NCBI GenBank assembly: GCA_050789255.1
Contig: JBOZRQ010000046.1
Coordinates: 186,001 to 250,000, forward strand
Source: JBOZRQ01 sp050789255
Lineage (GTDB): Bacteria > Bacillota > Sulfobacillia > Symbiobacteriales > Symbiobacteriaceae
DNA length: 64,000 nucleotides
Direction of reading: 5' to 3'
In this document: positions 50,414-58,905 of the stretch, in pieces
Numbering within the stretch: position 1 is the first letter of the stretch
Layout of the letters: every line of letters begins with the position of its first letter
Translations under genes and position numbers: made by a program
Notes under the pieces: generated by a model
The model's database searches: none
Told to the model about the DNA's origin: nothing
The model's input: the letters and a program-made list of their open reading frames with translations, nothing else

Positions 50414-53074
50414 ATGACCCATCTGGCCCCGTCCCGGGTCAACTGGCTACCCAACGGCATGCGGGTGTTGACGCGGGAGGTGCATCACGCCCCGTTGGCC
50501 TCGGTCATGGTCTGGTACGGCGTTGGCAGCCGCAACGAGCCGGTCGGGAAGACCGGCATTTCGCATTTCCTGGAGCACATGATGTTCAAGGGCACGCCGC
50601 GGTTCCCGTACGGGGTGCTGGAGGAGGCGGTGAAGCGGCGCGGCGGCATGTGGAATGCCTTTACCTCCTACGACTACACCGCCTACTTTGAGGTGCTGCC
50701 GGCCCGCCACATCGAGTTCGGCCTGGAGGTCGAATCCGACCGGATGGTCAACATGACCTTCGACCCGGACCTGACGGTGCGGGAGCGCGGGATCATTGTC
50801 AGTGAGCGGGAGGGCTCGGAGAACAGCCCGCACTACTGGCTGTTCGACGCCTTCATGCAGGCGGCCTACCAGACCTTCCCGTACCGTCATACCGTGCTGG
50901 GCCACAAGGATGATATCAAGGCAACCACGGCAGAGTGGCTGACCGACCATTACAACCGGTTCTACCGGCCTAACAACGCCACCCTCGTGGTGGCCGGCGA
51001 CTTTGAGACCGAGCGGTTGCTGGAGCTGGCGCACAAGTACTTCGGCTCCTTTGCGCGGGGCGCCGACGTGGAGCCTGTGGCCATCGTCGAGCCGGAGCAG
51101 ACCGAGGAGCGCCGGGTTGAGGTGCGGCGCCCCGGGCCGACGCCCAGCATGATGGCGGGCTACAAGATCCCGGGCGCCAGCCACCCCGACCAGGAGGCGC
51201 TCTCGCTGCTGGGCACCATTTTGCAAGGCCCGCCCGCCTTCGCCGGCGGAGCCGCCGCCGGCATGGGCCGGTCGAGCCGCCTGTACCGCAAGCTGGTGAA
51301 CGGCGGTCTGGCCACCAGCGCCAGTGCGCATCCCTGGTCGCTGCAGTACCCGGGGCTCTTCCTGTGCGGGGCGACGCCGGTCAAGGGGGTCGATCCCGCC
51401 CGCCTGGAGGAGGCATTCTTTGCCGAGGTGGAGGCGATGGCCGCCAACCCGGTGCCTGCGGACGAACTGGAGCGTGCCAAGAAGCAGGTGAAGGCGCAGT
51501 TCCTGTACGCCATGGAGGGCGCCTCTACCCAGGCCCGCATGCTGGGCGCCACGGCGATGACCCGCAGCGTGGAGGCCTTCGACGAAACGGTGGAGCGCTA
51601 CGAGGCGGTGACCGCCGAGGACATCCAGCGGGTCGCCCAGACCTACCTGCTGCCCCAGCGGCGTTCCGTGGGCTGGTTCATACCCGAGGCGGCGCCCGTG
51701 GCGGTGCCCGCCCCGTCGCCCAAGCTGGAATTCCCCGAGACCGGATCCACGCCCGAGTACCAGCAGCGCGCTGAGCGTGAGGTTCCCCCGGCGGCTGGGG
51801 CGGGGCGCCCCGACCGGGTGCTCGACGTGGACAGCGTGGTGCGGGCTGAGTTGACCGGCGGCGCCACCCTGATCACCTACCCGGTCGAGTCGATTCCCAG
51901 CGTCTTCGTGCGGGTCCAGGTGGAGGCGGGGCCCGTCCACGACCCGGTCGGCAAGGCCGGCCTGGCCTCCATGGTCGCCCAGATGGCCAACAAGGGCACG
52001 CAGAGCTACAGCGCCGAGGAGCTGGCCCTGAAGACCGACGCCCTGGGCATGTCGATCCGGGCGGACACGGGCCGGGAGACGGCGATCTACACGCTCAAGT
52101 GCCTGCCCGAGGACCTGGAGACCGGCCTGGGCCTGCTGGCCGAGGTGATTCGGCGCCCGACCTTCCCGGTCGATGAGTTCGCCCGGCTCAAGGAGCGGAC
52201 CCTGGTGGGCCTGCGCCAGGCGGCCAGCGACACCCGCACGGTGGCGGCCCGCCGGCTTTCGGAGGAGCTTTACCCCGAGGGGCATCCCTACCGGTACCCG
52301 GGCACGGGCACCGAGGAGACCGTGCAGGGCCTTGAGATCGCAGACCTTCAAGCCTTCCACGACCGGTACTACGGGCCGACGGGCGCGATTATCACCGCCG
52401 TGGGCAACGTGGCCCCCGAGCGGCTGCAGGCTGGGCTTCAGGAGGCCTTCGCTGGCTGGACCGGCGGAGTTGGGCGCCCGGATGTTCCGCAGGTGGAACC
52501 CGGCCCGACCCGCCGGGAGCATGTGGCTGTGCCTGGCAAGACCCAGACCGACCTGGCCATGGGCTGGCCCCTGATGTCCCGCAGCCACCCCGACTTCCTG
52601 GCCCTGGAGATCCTGACGGCCCTGTTCGGCGGCAACGGTATGCCCGCCTCCAGCCGTCTCTTCCGGGATGTGCGTGAGAAGCACGGGCTCAGCTACTACC
52701 AGTACGCCATGTTCGGCGCCACCCTGGGCCCCTCGCCGTGGACGACGCACATTGGCGTCAGCCCGGCCCGGCTCGACTTTGCCATCGATGTGCTGAAGCA
52801 GGAGCTCCGGCGCCTTCAGGAGGAGACCGTGCCCGCCGATGAGCTCGGCGCCCTGATCGAGTTCCTCCAGGACTTCCCGGCGGTGCAGAACGAGTCCGCC
52901 GAGCGAGTGGCCGGCAAACTCGCCGAGGTAGAGCGCTTCGGCCTGGGCCTGGACTACGTCAACCGCTACCCGCACCTCGTGGCGGCGATTACCGCTGAGC
53001 AACTGCAGGATGTAGCCCGCAGGCACCTCGACCTCGACCGTCTCGCCATCGTCTCGGCCGGCCCGGAGCAATAA
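50414..53074 (+). CDS. M16 family zinc metallopeptidase, two-domain
   Basis: 886 residues from ATG 50414, with GGGAGGGAG upstream. The first half carries the inverted zinc motif GISHFLEHMMFKGTPRFPYG (HxxEH) and, about 75 residues later, VSEREGSENS with the third ligand Glu; later VDYE-like core regions match mitochondrial-processing-peptidase type M16 enzymes. The second half (RAELTGGATLITYPVESIPS, KAGLASMVAQMANKGTQSYS) is an M16 domain that has lost HxxEH, as in most two-domain members where it forms the closing half of the chamber. No signal peptide is visible. It degrades peptides inside the chamber. A long palindrome follows the stop. Confidence 0.92.
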   Translation: MTHLAPSRVNWLPNGMRVLTREVHHAPLASVMVWYGVGSRNEPVGKTGISHFLEHMMFKGTPRFPYGVLEEAVKRRGGMWNAFTSYDYTAYFEVLPARHIEFGLEVESDRMVNMTFDPDLTVRERGIIVSEREGSENSPHYWLFDAFMQAAYQTFPYRHTVLGHKDDIKATTAEWLTDHYNRFYRPNNATLVVAGDFETERLLELAHKYFGSFARGADVEPVAIVEPEQTEERRVEVRRPGPTPSMMAGYKIPGASHPDQEALSLLGTILQGPPAFAGGAAAGMGRSSRLYRKLVNGGLATSASAHPWSLQYPGLFLCGATPVKGVDPARLEEAFFAEVEAMAANPVPADELERAKKQVKAQFLYAMEGASTQARMLGATAMTRSVEAFDETVERYEAVTAEDIQRVAQTYLLPQRRSVGWFIPEAAPVAVPAPSPKLEFPETGSTPEYQQRAEREVPPAAGAGRPDRVLDVDSVVRAELTGGATLITYPVESIPSVFVRVQVEAGPVHDPVGKAGLASMVAQMANKGTQSYSAEELALKTDALGMSIRADTGRETAIYTLKCLPEDLETGLGLLAEVIRRPTFPVDEFARLKERTLVGLRQAASDTRTVAARRLSEELYPEGHPYRYPGTGTEETVQGLEIADLQAFHDRYYGPTGAIITAVGNVAPERLQAGLQEAFAGWTGGVGRPDVPQVEPGPTRREHVAVPGKTQTDLAMGWPLMSRSHPDFLALEILTALFGGNGMPASSRLFRDVREKHGLSYYQYAMFGATLGPSPWTTHIGVSPARLDFAIDVLKQELRRLQEETVPADELGALIEFLQDFPAVQNESAERVAGKLAEVERFGLGLDYVNRYPHLVAAITAEQLQDVARRHLDLDRLAIVSAGPEQ

Positions 53075-53076
53075 AG

Positions 53077-53239
53077 TGGCCGCGGATGCGCGGATTGCAC
53101 GGATTTCCGAACCGTTCGCGGATGACTGGGCAGGCTTCCCTGGTCATGTAAAAATATATCTTTTACATGGACCTGGAAAGACGCTCTTGGTCATCCGCGT
53201 CAGTGCCGGAAATCAGCGTAATCAGCGCATCCGCGGCCA
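53077..53239. repeat. 163-bp imperfect palindrome (REP/MITE-like)
   Basis: The ends are TGGCCGCGGATGCGC and GCGCATCCGCGGCCA, followed inward by GGATT/GATT-type repeats with a few mismatches to GGATTTCCG and CGGAAATC. Deeper are GCGGATGAC/GTCATCCGC and CATGTAAAA/TTTTACATG around an ATATATC loop. Almost the whole interval can fold on itself. It separates the convergent M16 and amidohydrolase genes, so it can also end transcription. Confidence 0.75.
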
Positions 53240-53250
53240 TAAAAATGCCT

Positions 53251-54768
53251 TTAAAGACCGAACTTGATCGCTTTGCCTGGTTTGACATCCTTCTTCACGC
53301 CGGAGGGGTCTTTGACGACTTGACCCATGACCAACACCCAGTCGATGCCCTCGGAGAACTGGGCCGGGTTCTGGACGGTGGAGCGGTCCCGCACGGTCTC
53401 GGGGTTGAAGATCACCAGGTCGGCGTCGCTGCCCACCTGGAGCCTCCCCTTCTTGCGCAGGGCGGGCGCCGCCTTCTCGAGCCGGCGGGCGGGCAGGATC
53501 GTCATCTTGGCCAGGGCGTCCATGAGGGGGAGCACCTTCTCCTCCCGCACGTACTTGCCGAGGAGGCGGGCGTAGGTGCCGGTGGAGCGGGGGTGGTTGT
53601 TGTTGCCCGGCTCCAGGATCGCATCGCTGCCGAGCATGACGAAGGGCGCCTGCAGGGCGGCGCGCACATCCGCCTCGGGGATGGCGTAAGCGACGGCGAG
53701 CTTGTTTTGCGCCCGGTATTTCGCGAAGGTCTCGGGTGTCAGGCGCTCGCCGGTCCCGGCGATCTCCAGGTCCTTGTACGTGATGTGGAAACGCTCCTGC
53801 CAGCCGGGGTCGAACCGGGCCGAGCCCAGGTAGGTGGCCCAGAAATCATAGGGGTAGACGCAGGCGGTCACATCGACGCCGTCGGCGCGGGCTGCGGCCA
53901 GGGTGGCGATCGACTCGGACATGGAGTAGGTGCCGCCGGTGCTGTTGATGTGCTCCACATGCACCGAGGCGCCTGTCTCCCGGGCTACCTTGAGGATCTC
54001 AGCCAACGTCTCCTTGTTGGTGCCGGGCTCTACCATGTCCGAGTAGCGGCCATGGAAGAAGAGGGGGACGCCCATCTTCTTGGCGACCTGCCCCATGGCC
54101 CGCACCTCGTCGTAGCTGATGCCGGGGGCGTACTCAAGGCTCATGTCGATGCCGATCCAGCCGGCCCGGATGCTCTCTTCGGCCTGGGCCGCCAGCTTGG
54201 CGATCGCCTCGGGCGGAATCGGCTTGTACAGGTCGTAGCCGGCATTGGAGCGAGCGAACATGTAGGAGACAGCACCGCCGAAGTGGGCCGGCGAGCCGGT
54301 CTGCTCCCACTGCGGGAACCAGGCTGCCGCGTTCGGGCCAAGCCCGTGCATGCCCAGGTTGGTGGTCACCCCGTCGCCGATCTTGTACCAGATGCCGTAA
54401 GGGTTGGGGTCATACGAGAGGATGTCGATGAACCCTGGCGCCACCACCCGCCCGATGGCATCGATCTCACTCCGGGCGGCCAGCGGCTCCCGGCTGATGG
54501 CAGCCACGCTGCCACCGCTGATACCTACGTTGGCCACTACGTCGAGGCCGGTGTCGGGGTCCATCACCCGGCCGCCCTTGATCACCAGGTCGTAGACCCG
54601 GCCCGGTTCCGGGGTGGGCAGCTTCGGCGCGGGCGGCTCCGGGGCCGACGTGCGCTGTGCAGAGTCGGGCTGAGCGTAGGTGGCGCCCGGGTCTGGCTTA
54701 CTGGAACCGGACGGCGTACAGGCAGAGAGCAACATCAACGACAGTAGCAACGAAAGAGCCCGACGCAT
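53251..54768 (-). CDS. amidohydrolase-like lipoprotein (N-acyl-D-amino-acid deacylase family)
   Basis: 505 residues from ATG 54768, with AAGGAGGA upstream. Residues 1-17 are a lipoprotein signal (LSLLLSLMLLSACTPSG, lipobox LSAC), then a Pro/Ser linker. The rest matches D-aminoacylase-type amidohydrolases: YDLVIKGGRVMDPDTGLDVV, VVAPGFIDILSYDPNPYG, IGDGVTTNLGMHG, HVEHINSTGG, MLGSDAILEPG, HPRSTGTYARLLGKYVREEK. The metal motif after PGFID, normally H-x-H, is replaced by ILSYD, so this protein may use a changed metal site or be a non-catalytic binder. It sits outside the cell as a lipoprotein. Confidence 0.85.
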   Translation of the reverse strand: MRRALSLLLSLMLLSACTPSGSSKPDPGATYAQPDSAQRTSAPEPPAPKLPTPEPGRVYDLVIKGGRVMDPDTGLDVVANVGISGGSVAAISREPLAARSEIDAIGRVVAPGFIDILSYDPNPYGIWYKIGDGVTTNLGMHGLGPNAAAWFPQWEQTGSPAHFGGAVSYMFARSNAGYDLYKPIPPEAIAKLAAQAEESIRAGWIGIDMSLEYAPGISYDEVRAMGQVAKKMGVPLFFHGRYSDMVEPGTNKETLAEILKVARETGASVHVEHINSTGGTYSMSESIATLAAARADGVDVTACVYPYDFWATYLGSARFDPGWQERFHITYKDLEIAGTGERLTPETFAKYRAQNKLAVAYAIPEADVRAALQAPFVMLGSDAILEPGNNNHPRSTGTYARLLGKYVREEKVLPLMDALAKMTILPARRLEKAAPALRKKGRLQVGSDADLVIFNPETVRDRSTVQNPAQFSEGIDWVLVMGQVVKDPSGVKKDVKPGKAIKFGL

Positions 54769-54963
54769 GGGGCAGTCCTCCTTGAAGAAGTCGACCCACG
54801 CGTATTCTGCAATTGTCCAATTGTATCCTGTCAAAATAAGAACAAACCGTCAGCCAAAGCTACCAAAGTACCAAAATCTTCCATTTTCTTCCGTACTACG
54901 GTATACTGCTGGTAGTACCCTCCGTCACCCGAAAGGGTGCAAGGCTGGAAGGAGGATGGCTGC

Positions 54964-56202
54964 GTGCGGAAGTGGGTAGTTGGGCTTGCGGCTTTCGCGC
55001 TCGTCCTGGGGGGCTCCGCCGGGGTATGGGCGGGTCCTGAGGCCGGTGGGGTCCGGATCGCACTGCATGCACCAGGCGCTGTCCAGGCAGGGCTCACGGC
55101 ACGCCACGAACTGGCGAACGGCCGGGTCTCGGTCGATGTCACTCCCCGGCAGTTAGCCAAGCTTGACCGGCTGGGCATCGCCTACGACTTGATCCCAGTC
55201 CGTACCGTCGATGCTTCCTCGCGCACAGTCAAGGGCAAGCCCGGCGTTCACAGGGCCGCACCTTCCACCCAAGTGCCCTACGGCATCAAAATGATCTACG
55301 GCGATCCGGGTCTCGCCCCCGCCGCCATCTCCGGAGGCAACGGCATCAAGGTGGCCGTGCTGGATACGGGCTCGGTCGACCACCCGGACTTCACCCGGCC
55401 GGACGGATCAAAGGTAATCGTCGAGTGCCTGGACTTCTCCAACCGGCGTGCGGACGTGCTGGAGGAGAGCTGTGCCGACGGCCACGGCCACGGGACCCAT
55501 GTGATCGGAACCATTGCCGCCGCCGGCGGCGCTGACGGTCAGGGGGTCTTTGGCGTGGCGCCCGGCGCCAGCATCATGAGCTACAAGGTGATGGCGGACA
55601 ACGGCCGCGGCTACGCCGACGACGTCGCCCGGGCGATCCGCATGGCGGCGGACCACGGGGCGAACATCATCTCGCTCTCCCTCGGCGCGTCGACCCCTTC
55701 GGTGGACGAGCAGGAGGCGATTGGGTACGCCACGGGCAAAGGGGCGCTGGTGATCGCTGCGGCAGGCAACGCTGGCCCCGAAGAGGGGACCATTGGGTAT
55801 CCCGGCGCCTTTGCCGATGTGGTGGCGGTGGCGGCTCTGAACCCCGACGAGGTGGTCGCCTACTTCTCCAGCCGCGGCGTCTCCGATGGGAACGACATGA
55901 CCATCGCAGAGCGGGAGGTGGAGGTGGCCGGACCCGGCCGATCGATCATCTCCACCTACAAGGACGGGGGCTATCGCTCCATGAGCGGCACCTCAATGGC
56001 CACACCTCATATCACAGGACTGGCGGCTAAGATGTGGCAGGGCAGCGCGGCGGCGACCCGCGCCTGGCTTCAGCAGTCCGCAAGAGCCCACGATATCACC
56101 CGGGCGGAGCGGCTTGCCAACGCCGCCGAGGGCTACGACATCGCCAGTGGGTATGGCCTGCCCCAGGTCAACGCCGTCAGGCAGGAGCAGTGGAGCAACT
56201 GA
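54964..56202 (+). CDS. secreted subtilisin-like serine peptidase (S8)
   Basis: 412 residues from GTG 54964, with GGAGG upstream. Signal peptide to about residue 24 (WVVGLAAFALVLGGSAGVWA), a propeptide of about 90 residues, then the catalytic domain: Asp in GIKVAVLDTGSVDHPDF, His in GHGHGTHVIGTIAAAGG, Asn in VIAAAGNAGPEEG and Ser in YRSMSGTSMATPHITGLAAK. Domain size fits a short subtilase without extra C-terminal repeats. An extracellular protease. The small coat-like gene follows at 56 bp on the same strand and may share the transcript. Confidence 0.93.
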   Translation: MRKWVVGLAAFALVLGGSAGVWAGPEAGGVRIALHAPGAVQAGLTARHELANGRVSVDVTPRQLAKLDRLGIAYDLIPVRTVDASSRTVKGKPGVHRAAPSTQVPYGIKMIYGDPGLAPAAISGGNGIKVAVLDTGSVDHPDFTRPDGSKVIVECLDFSNRRADVLEESCADGHGHGTHVIGTIAAAGGADGQGVFGVAPGASIMSYKVMADNGRGYADDVARAIRMAADHGANIISLSLGASTPSVDEQEAIGYATGKGALVIAAAGNAGPEEGTIGYPGAFADVVAVAALNPDEVVAYFSSRGVSDGNDMTIAEREVEVAGPGRSIISTYKDGGYRSMSGTSMATPHITGLAAKMWQGSAAATRAWLQQSARAHDITRAERLANAAEGYDIASGYGLPQVNAVRQEQWSN

Positions 56203-56257
56203 CACGCCAAGGGGAACCTGAACATAACCTGCAGGAGGAGCCCCTGGAGGTGATACC

Positions 56258-56473
56258 TTGCCCTTCGGAGTATGCGGGGTGGGACCGCCTGTTGGCGGCC
56301 CGTTCGCCTGCCCCGGCTGCATCCCCCCGTTCCCCTGCATTCCGCCATTTCCCGGCTTCTGCCCGAACATCGGGACCTTTGGGCCGGTGCCTGGTTTCTG
56401 TCCGGTCCCGCCCTTTCCCGGATTTAACCCGTGTGTTGGTACGTATCCCGGCATCTGCACAGGTTGCATCTAG
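56258..56473 (+). CDS. Cys/Pro/Gly-rich small coat-like protein
   Basis: 71 residues from TTG 56258, with a perfect GGAGGTGAT upstream. The whole protein is a low-complexity array of Pro-Phe-Pro, Gly and Cys (CPGCIPPFPCIPPFPGFCPN, GTFGPVPGFCPVPPFPGF), with 8 Cys among 71 residues and no charged residues worth mention. It recalls cross-linked spore coat or exosporium proteins of the Cot/CotZ-like Cys-rich sort, but no family can be named. Disulfide or other cross-linking is inferred. A strong terminator follows. Confidence 0.7.
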   Translation: MPFGVCGVGPPVGGPFACPGCIPPFPCIPPFPGFCPNIGTFGPVPGFCPVPPFPGFNPCVGTYPGICTGCI

Positions 56474-56483
56474 CGGAAAGAGA

Positions 56484-56523
56484 GCCCGGCTCGCCTGCGT
56501 GCGCGAGCCGGGCGGCTTTTTTC
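56484..56523 (+). terminator. Rho-independent terminator
   Basis: GCCCGGCTCGC and GCGAGCCGGGC form an 11-bp stem with an eight-base loop, followed by GGCTTTTTTCC. Confidence 0.95.
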
Positions 56524-56675
56524 CGAGCGAACCGTAACCTATTGAAGCTGGAAGTGGACAATAGAGGGAAGAGACCTCTCAGGGTCGAATCCACCAACGA
56601 TAGTTACAGTACCGTTTTGTTACTTGATCGAGACCCCGTCTCCACAGGGACGGGCTGCTTAACGGGGGAAGTATT

Positions 56676-57098
56676 TTGTCGCACAAAGCTGCAATGACCT
56701 GGAACGGAAATGGGTATGAGTTTGACGCTGTTACCGGTGGGGGCGTAAAGCTGTCGGTTGGCGTTACGGAGACCGGCGAGCCGGTAGGGCCCCGCGCCAA
56801 AGAACTGGTCTGCCTGGGCCTGGCCGCTTGCGGCGGCAGCAACCTGGTCACGCTTATGAAGAAGATGCGCCAGCAAGTCTCGAAGATCGACATTGAGGTG
56901 GAGGCCGAGCAGGCGCCGGTCGATCCGATGGTGTTTACCCATGTGCTTACCAAATATCGCCTTTACGGAAAGTCCATCGACCCTGCCAAGGTGAAGAAGG
57001 CCCTGGACTACATTGAGGAGAAGTACTGCGGAGTCCTTCACATGGTCAATAAAACGGCCAAAACCGAGTACGCCTTCGAGATCGTGGAGGTTGATTGA
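56676..57098 (+). CDS. OsmC/YhfA-family protein
   Basis: 140 residues from TTG 56676, with GGGGAAG upstream. Family marks are VGPRAKELVCLGLAACGGSN with the first conserved Cys, and LDYIEEKYCGVLHMVN with the second. OsmC-type proteins reduce organic hydroperoxides using these two Cys. The YhfA subgroup is less well known. The stop overlaps the start of the following histidine kinase gene (TGATG), so the three genes 56676-58835 are probably one operon, which would link a redox enzyme with a two-component system. Confidence 0.85.
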   Translation: MSHKAAMTWNGNGYEFDAVTGGGVKLSVGVTETGEPVGPRAKELVCLGLAACGGSNLVTLMKKMRQQVSKIDIEVEAEQAPVDPMVFTHVLTKYRLYGKSIDPAKVKKALDYIEEKYCGVLHMVNKTAKTEYAFEIVEVD

Positions 57099-58129
57099 TG
57101 AGCTGGCTTGTGTACCTGCACAACCGGACGAGCATATTCACCAAAGTCCTGGTGGCCAACGCCTTCATGGTGGTCATCGGCATACTGCTATCGGTGCTGC
57201 TCATCGGCAAGTCTGGCAGGGCCACGCTACCCGATCCACGCCCCGAAGTGATCTTCATCCTGGTCGGGCTGGTGGTCTCCCTGGCGGTCAATTACGCCAT
57301 CCTCCGGCTCGCCTTTCAGCCCCTGTTCACCCTGCAGCATACGCTGGATCAGGTGCGGCGGGGCGACTTTTCCGCCCGCGTGCCCGCGGTCGCCGGCGAT
57401 CCTGACATCGCTGAGGTGACGCAGACCACCAACCTGGTGCTCAACCGGCTGGCCGAACACCGGCAGGCCGTGGCCGCCCAAATTCTGCGGGCGCAGGAGG
57501 CGGAGCGCAAACGGATCGCCCGGGAACTCCACGACGAGACGAGCCAGTCGCTCACCAGCGTCGTTGTGAACCTGGTGGCCATCGAACAGCAGATGACCGA
57601 CGGCCCCGAGCCGCTGCTAAACCGGATGCGTTTGACCAAGGATATAGCACAAAGGACCCTCGACGAGACCCGCCGGCTCATGTTCGACCTGCGGCCGTCG
57701 GTGCTCGACGACCTCGGCCTCGTGCCGGCGCTGCGCTGGTTCATTAGCCAGCGTGTCCAGCCCGCCGGACTGCACGTCGAACTGCAGACCCATGGGATGG
57801 AGGAGCGGCTCTCCGAAGAGTTGGAGACCGCGATCTTCCGGATTATGCAGGAAGCGATCACGAACGCGGTGAAACACGCTCGGGCGAGGAATCTCACCGT
57901 TGAGCTCAGCCGTGAGCCCGGCCAAATCGCCGGTCTTGTGCGGGACGATGGGCGGGGGTTCAGCCCGGCGGCAGCCGGTTCCACGAAGGCCGATAAAGAC
58001 AGCGGACTGGGACTATTTGGCATGCAGGAGCGGGCCGCTCTGGTGGGAGGCACGGTTCAGATCGAATCGGCACCAGGCCGCGGCACCGTGGTAAAGGTTA
58101 TTGTGCCTGACCGAGTGGGGGGGAGATAG
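57098..58129 (+). CDS. NarL-type sensor histidine kinase (HisKA_3)
   Basis: 343 residues from ATG 57098. Two membrane helices (FTKVLVANAFMVVIGILLSV and VIFILVGLVVSLAVNYAIL) enclose a very short outer loop; a HAMP-like linker follows (RRGDFSARVPAVAGDPDIAE). The phospho-acceptor His is in ERKRIARELHDETSQSLTSV (HisKA_3), and the ATPase part has IMQEAITNAVKHARARN, VRDDGRGFSP and GLGLFGMQERAALVGG. The short outer loop suits sensing of the membrane itself, as in LiaS- or DesK-like kinases. Its partner regulator is the next gene, 4 bp on. Confidence 0.93.
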   Translation: MSWLVYLHNRTSIFTKVLVANAFMVVIGILLSVLLIGKSGRATLPDPRPEVIFILVGLVVSLAVNYAILRLAFQPLFTLQHTLDQVRRGDFSARVPAVAGDPDIAEVTQTTNLVLNRLAEHRQAVAAQILRAQEAERKRIARELHDETSQSLTSVVVNLVAIEQQMTDGPEPLLNRMRLTKDIAQRTLDETRRLMFDLRPSVLDDLGLVPALRWFISQRVQPAGLHVELQTHGMEERLSEELETAIFRIMQEAITNAVKHARARNLTVELSREPGQIAGLVRDDGRGFSPAAAGSTKADKDSGLGLFGMQERAALVGGTVQIESAPGRGTVVKVIVPDRVGGR

Positions 58130-58133
58130 GCCG

Positions 58134-58835
58134 GTGGCTAACATTCGAGTTCTATTGGTAGATGACCACGCCATTTTGCGGGAAGGGATTCGCTACTTGC
58201 TTTCCGCCAGCGGCGAGGTCGACGTGGTGGGCGAGGCGCAGGACGGGCTGGAGGCCCTGGAGATGGTGGAGAGCATGAAGCCCGACGCCGTGCTCATGGA
58301 CATTGCCATGCCCCGCATGAACGGCATTGAGGCCACCACGGAGCTAAAGAAGCGGCACCCCGAGCTGCCCGTATTGATTCTTTCCATGTACGACAGCGAA
58401 GAGTATGTGCTGCCCATTCTGAGGGCCGGCGCCTCCGGCTACGTGCTGAAGCGGGCGGCGGCGCAGGAGCTGGTCTCGGCACTGAAGGCGGTCATGGCGG
58501 GACAGGTGATTCTGCACCCCGACGTGGCCCGCACGGTAATGGAGAACCTGAGCCATGGCGGCGGGGCAGGTGCAGGGGGCGGCGCCCAGGGCTCTTCCGT
58601 GCCCGATCCGACCCTGCATCCCCTGCTGGAGCAGCTGACCGAGCGCGAGAAGGAGGTCCTCACCCTGATCGCCCGGGGCCTCACCAACCAGCAGATCGGC
58701 GAGAAGCTCTTTATTTCGATCAAAACCGTCCAGGCGCACCGCGCCAACCTGATGGAGAAGCTCGACCTGCACGACGCGGTGGAGCTGACCAAGTTCGCCA
58801 TCAAGACCGGCCTGGTCTCGCTCGACGAAATGTAA
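58134..58835 (+). CDS. NarL/LuxR-type response regulator
   Basis: 233 residues from GTG 58134, with GGGGGGAG upstream. Receiver domain IRVLLVDDHAILREGIRYLL (acidic pocket), AVLMDIAMPRMNG (Asp phosphorylated), LILSMYD (Ser/Thr), YVLKRAAAQE (Lys). A Gly/Ala-rich linker follows (SHGGGAGAGGGAQGS), then a LuxR-type HTH (LTEREKEVLTLIARGLTNQQ, IGEKLFISIKTVQAHRANLM). It acts with the kinase before it on promoters that cannot be told from this window. The Gly-rich linker is longer than usual. Confidence 0.95.
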   Translation: MANIRVLLVDDHAILREGIRYLLSASGEVDVVGEAQDGLEALEMVESMKPDAVLMDIAMPRMNGIEATTELKKRHPELPVLILSMYDSEEYVLPILRAGASGYVLKRAAAQELVSALKAVMAGQVILHPDVARTVMENLSHGGGAGAGGGAQGSSVPDPTLHPLLEQLTEREKEVLTLIARGLTNQQIGEKLFISIKTVQAHRANLMEKLDLHDAVELTKFAIKTGLVSLDEM

Positions 58836-58852
58836 ACCCACACGAAAACGGA

Positions 58853-58877
58853 GGCGCCACCATCGGTTGGTGGCGCC
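58853..58877 (+). terminator. terminator-like hairpin
   Basis: GGCGCCACC and GGTGGCGCC with an ATCGGTT loop, between the response regulator and the YqeC-MocA gene; no T-run. Confidence 0.6.
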
Positions 58878-58905
58878 CACTCGCGTATGCGCTAGGGAGG
58901 TACAT

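Noticed and set aside
50447..53071. 874-codon frame antisense to the M16 peptidase gene
   Set aside because: Same antisense shadow effect; composition is not protein-like and there is no ribosome binding site.
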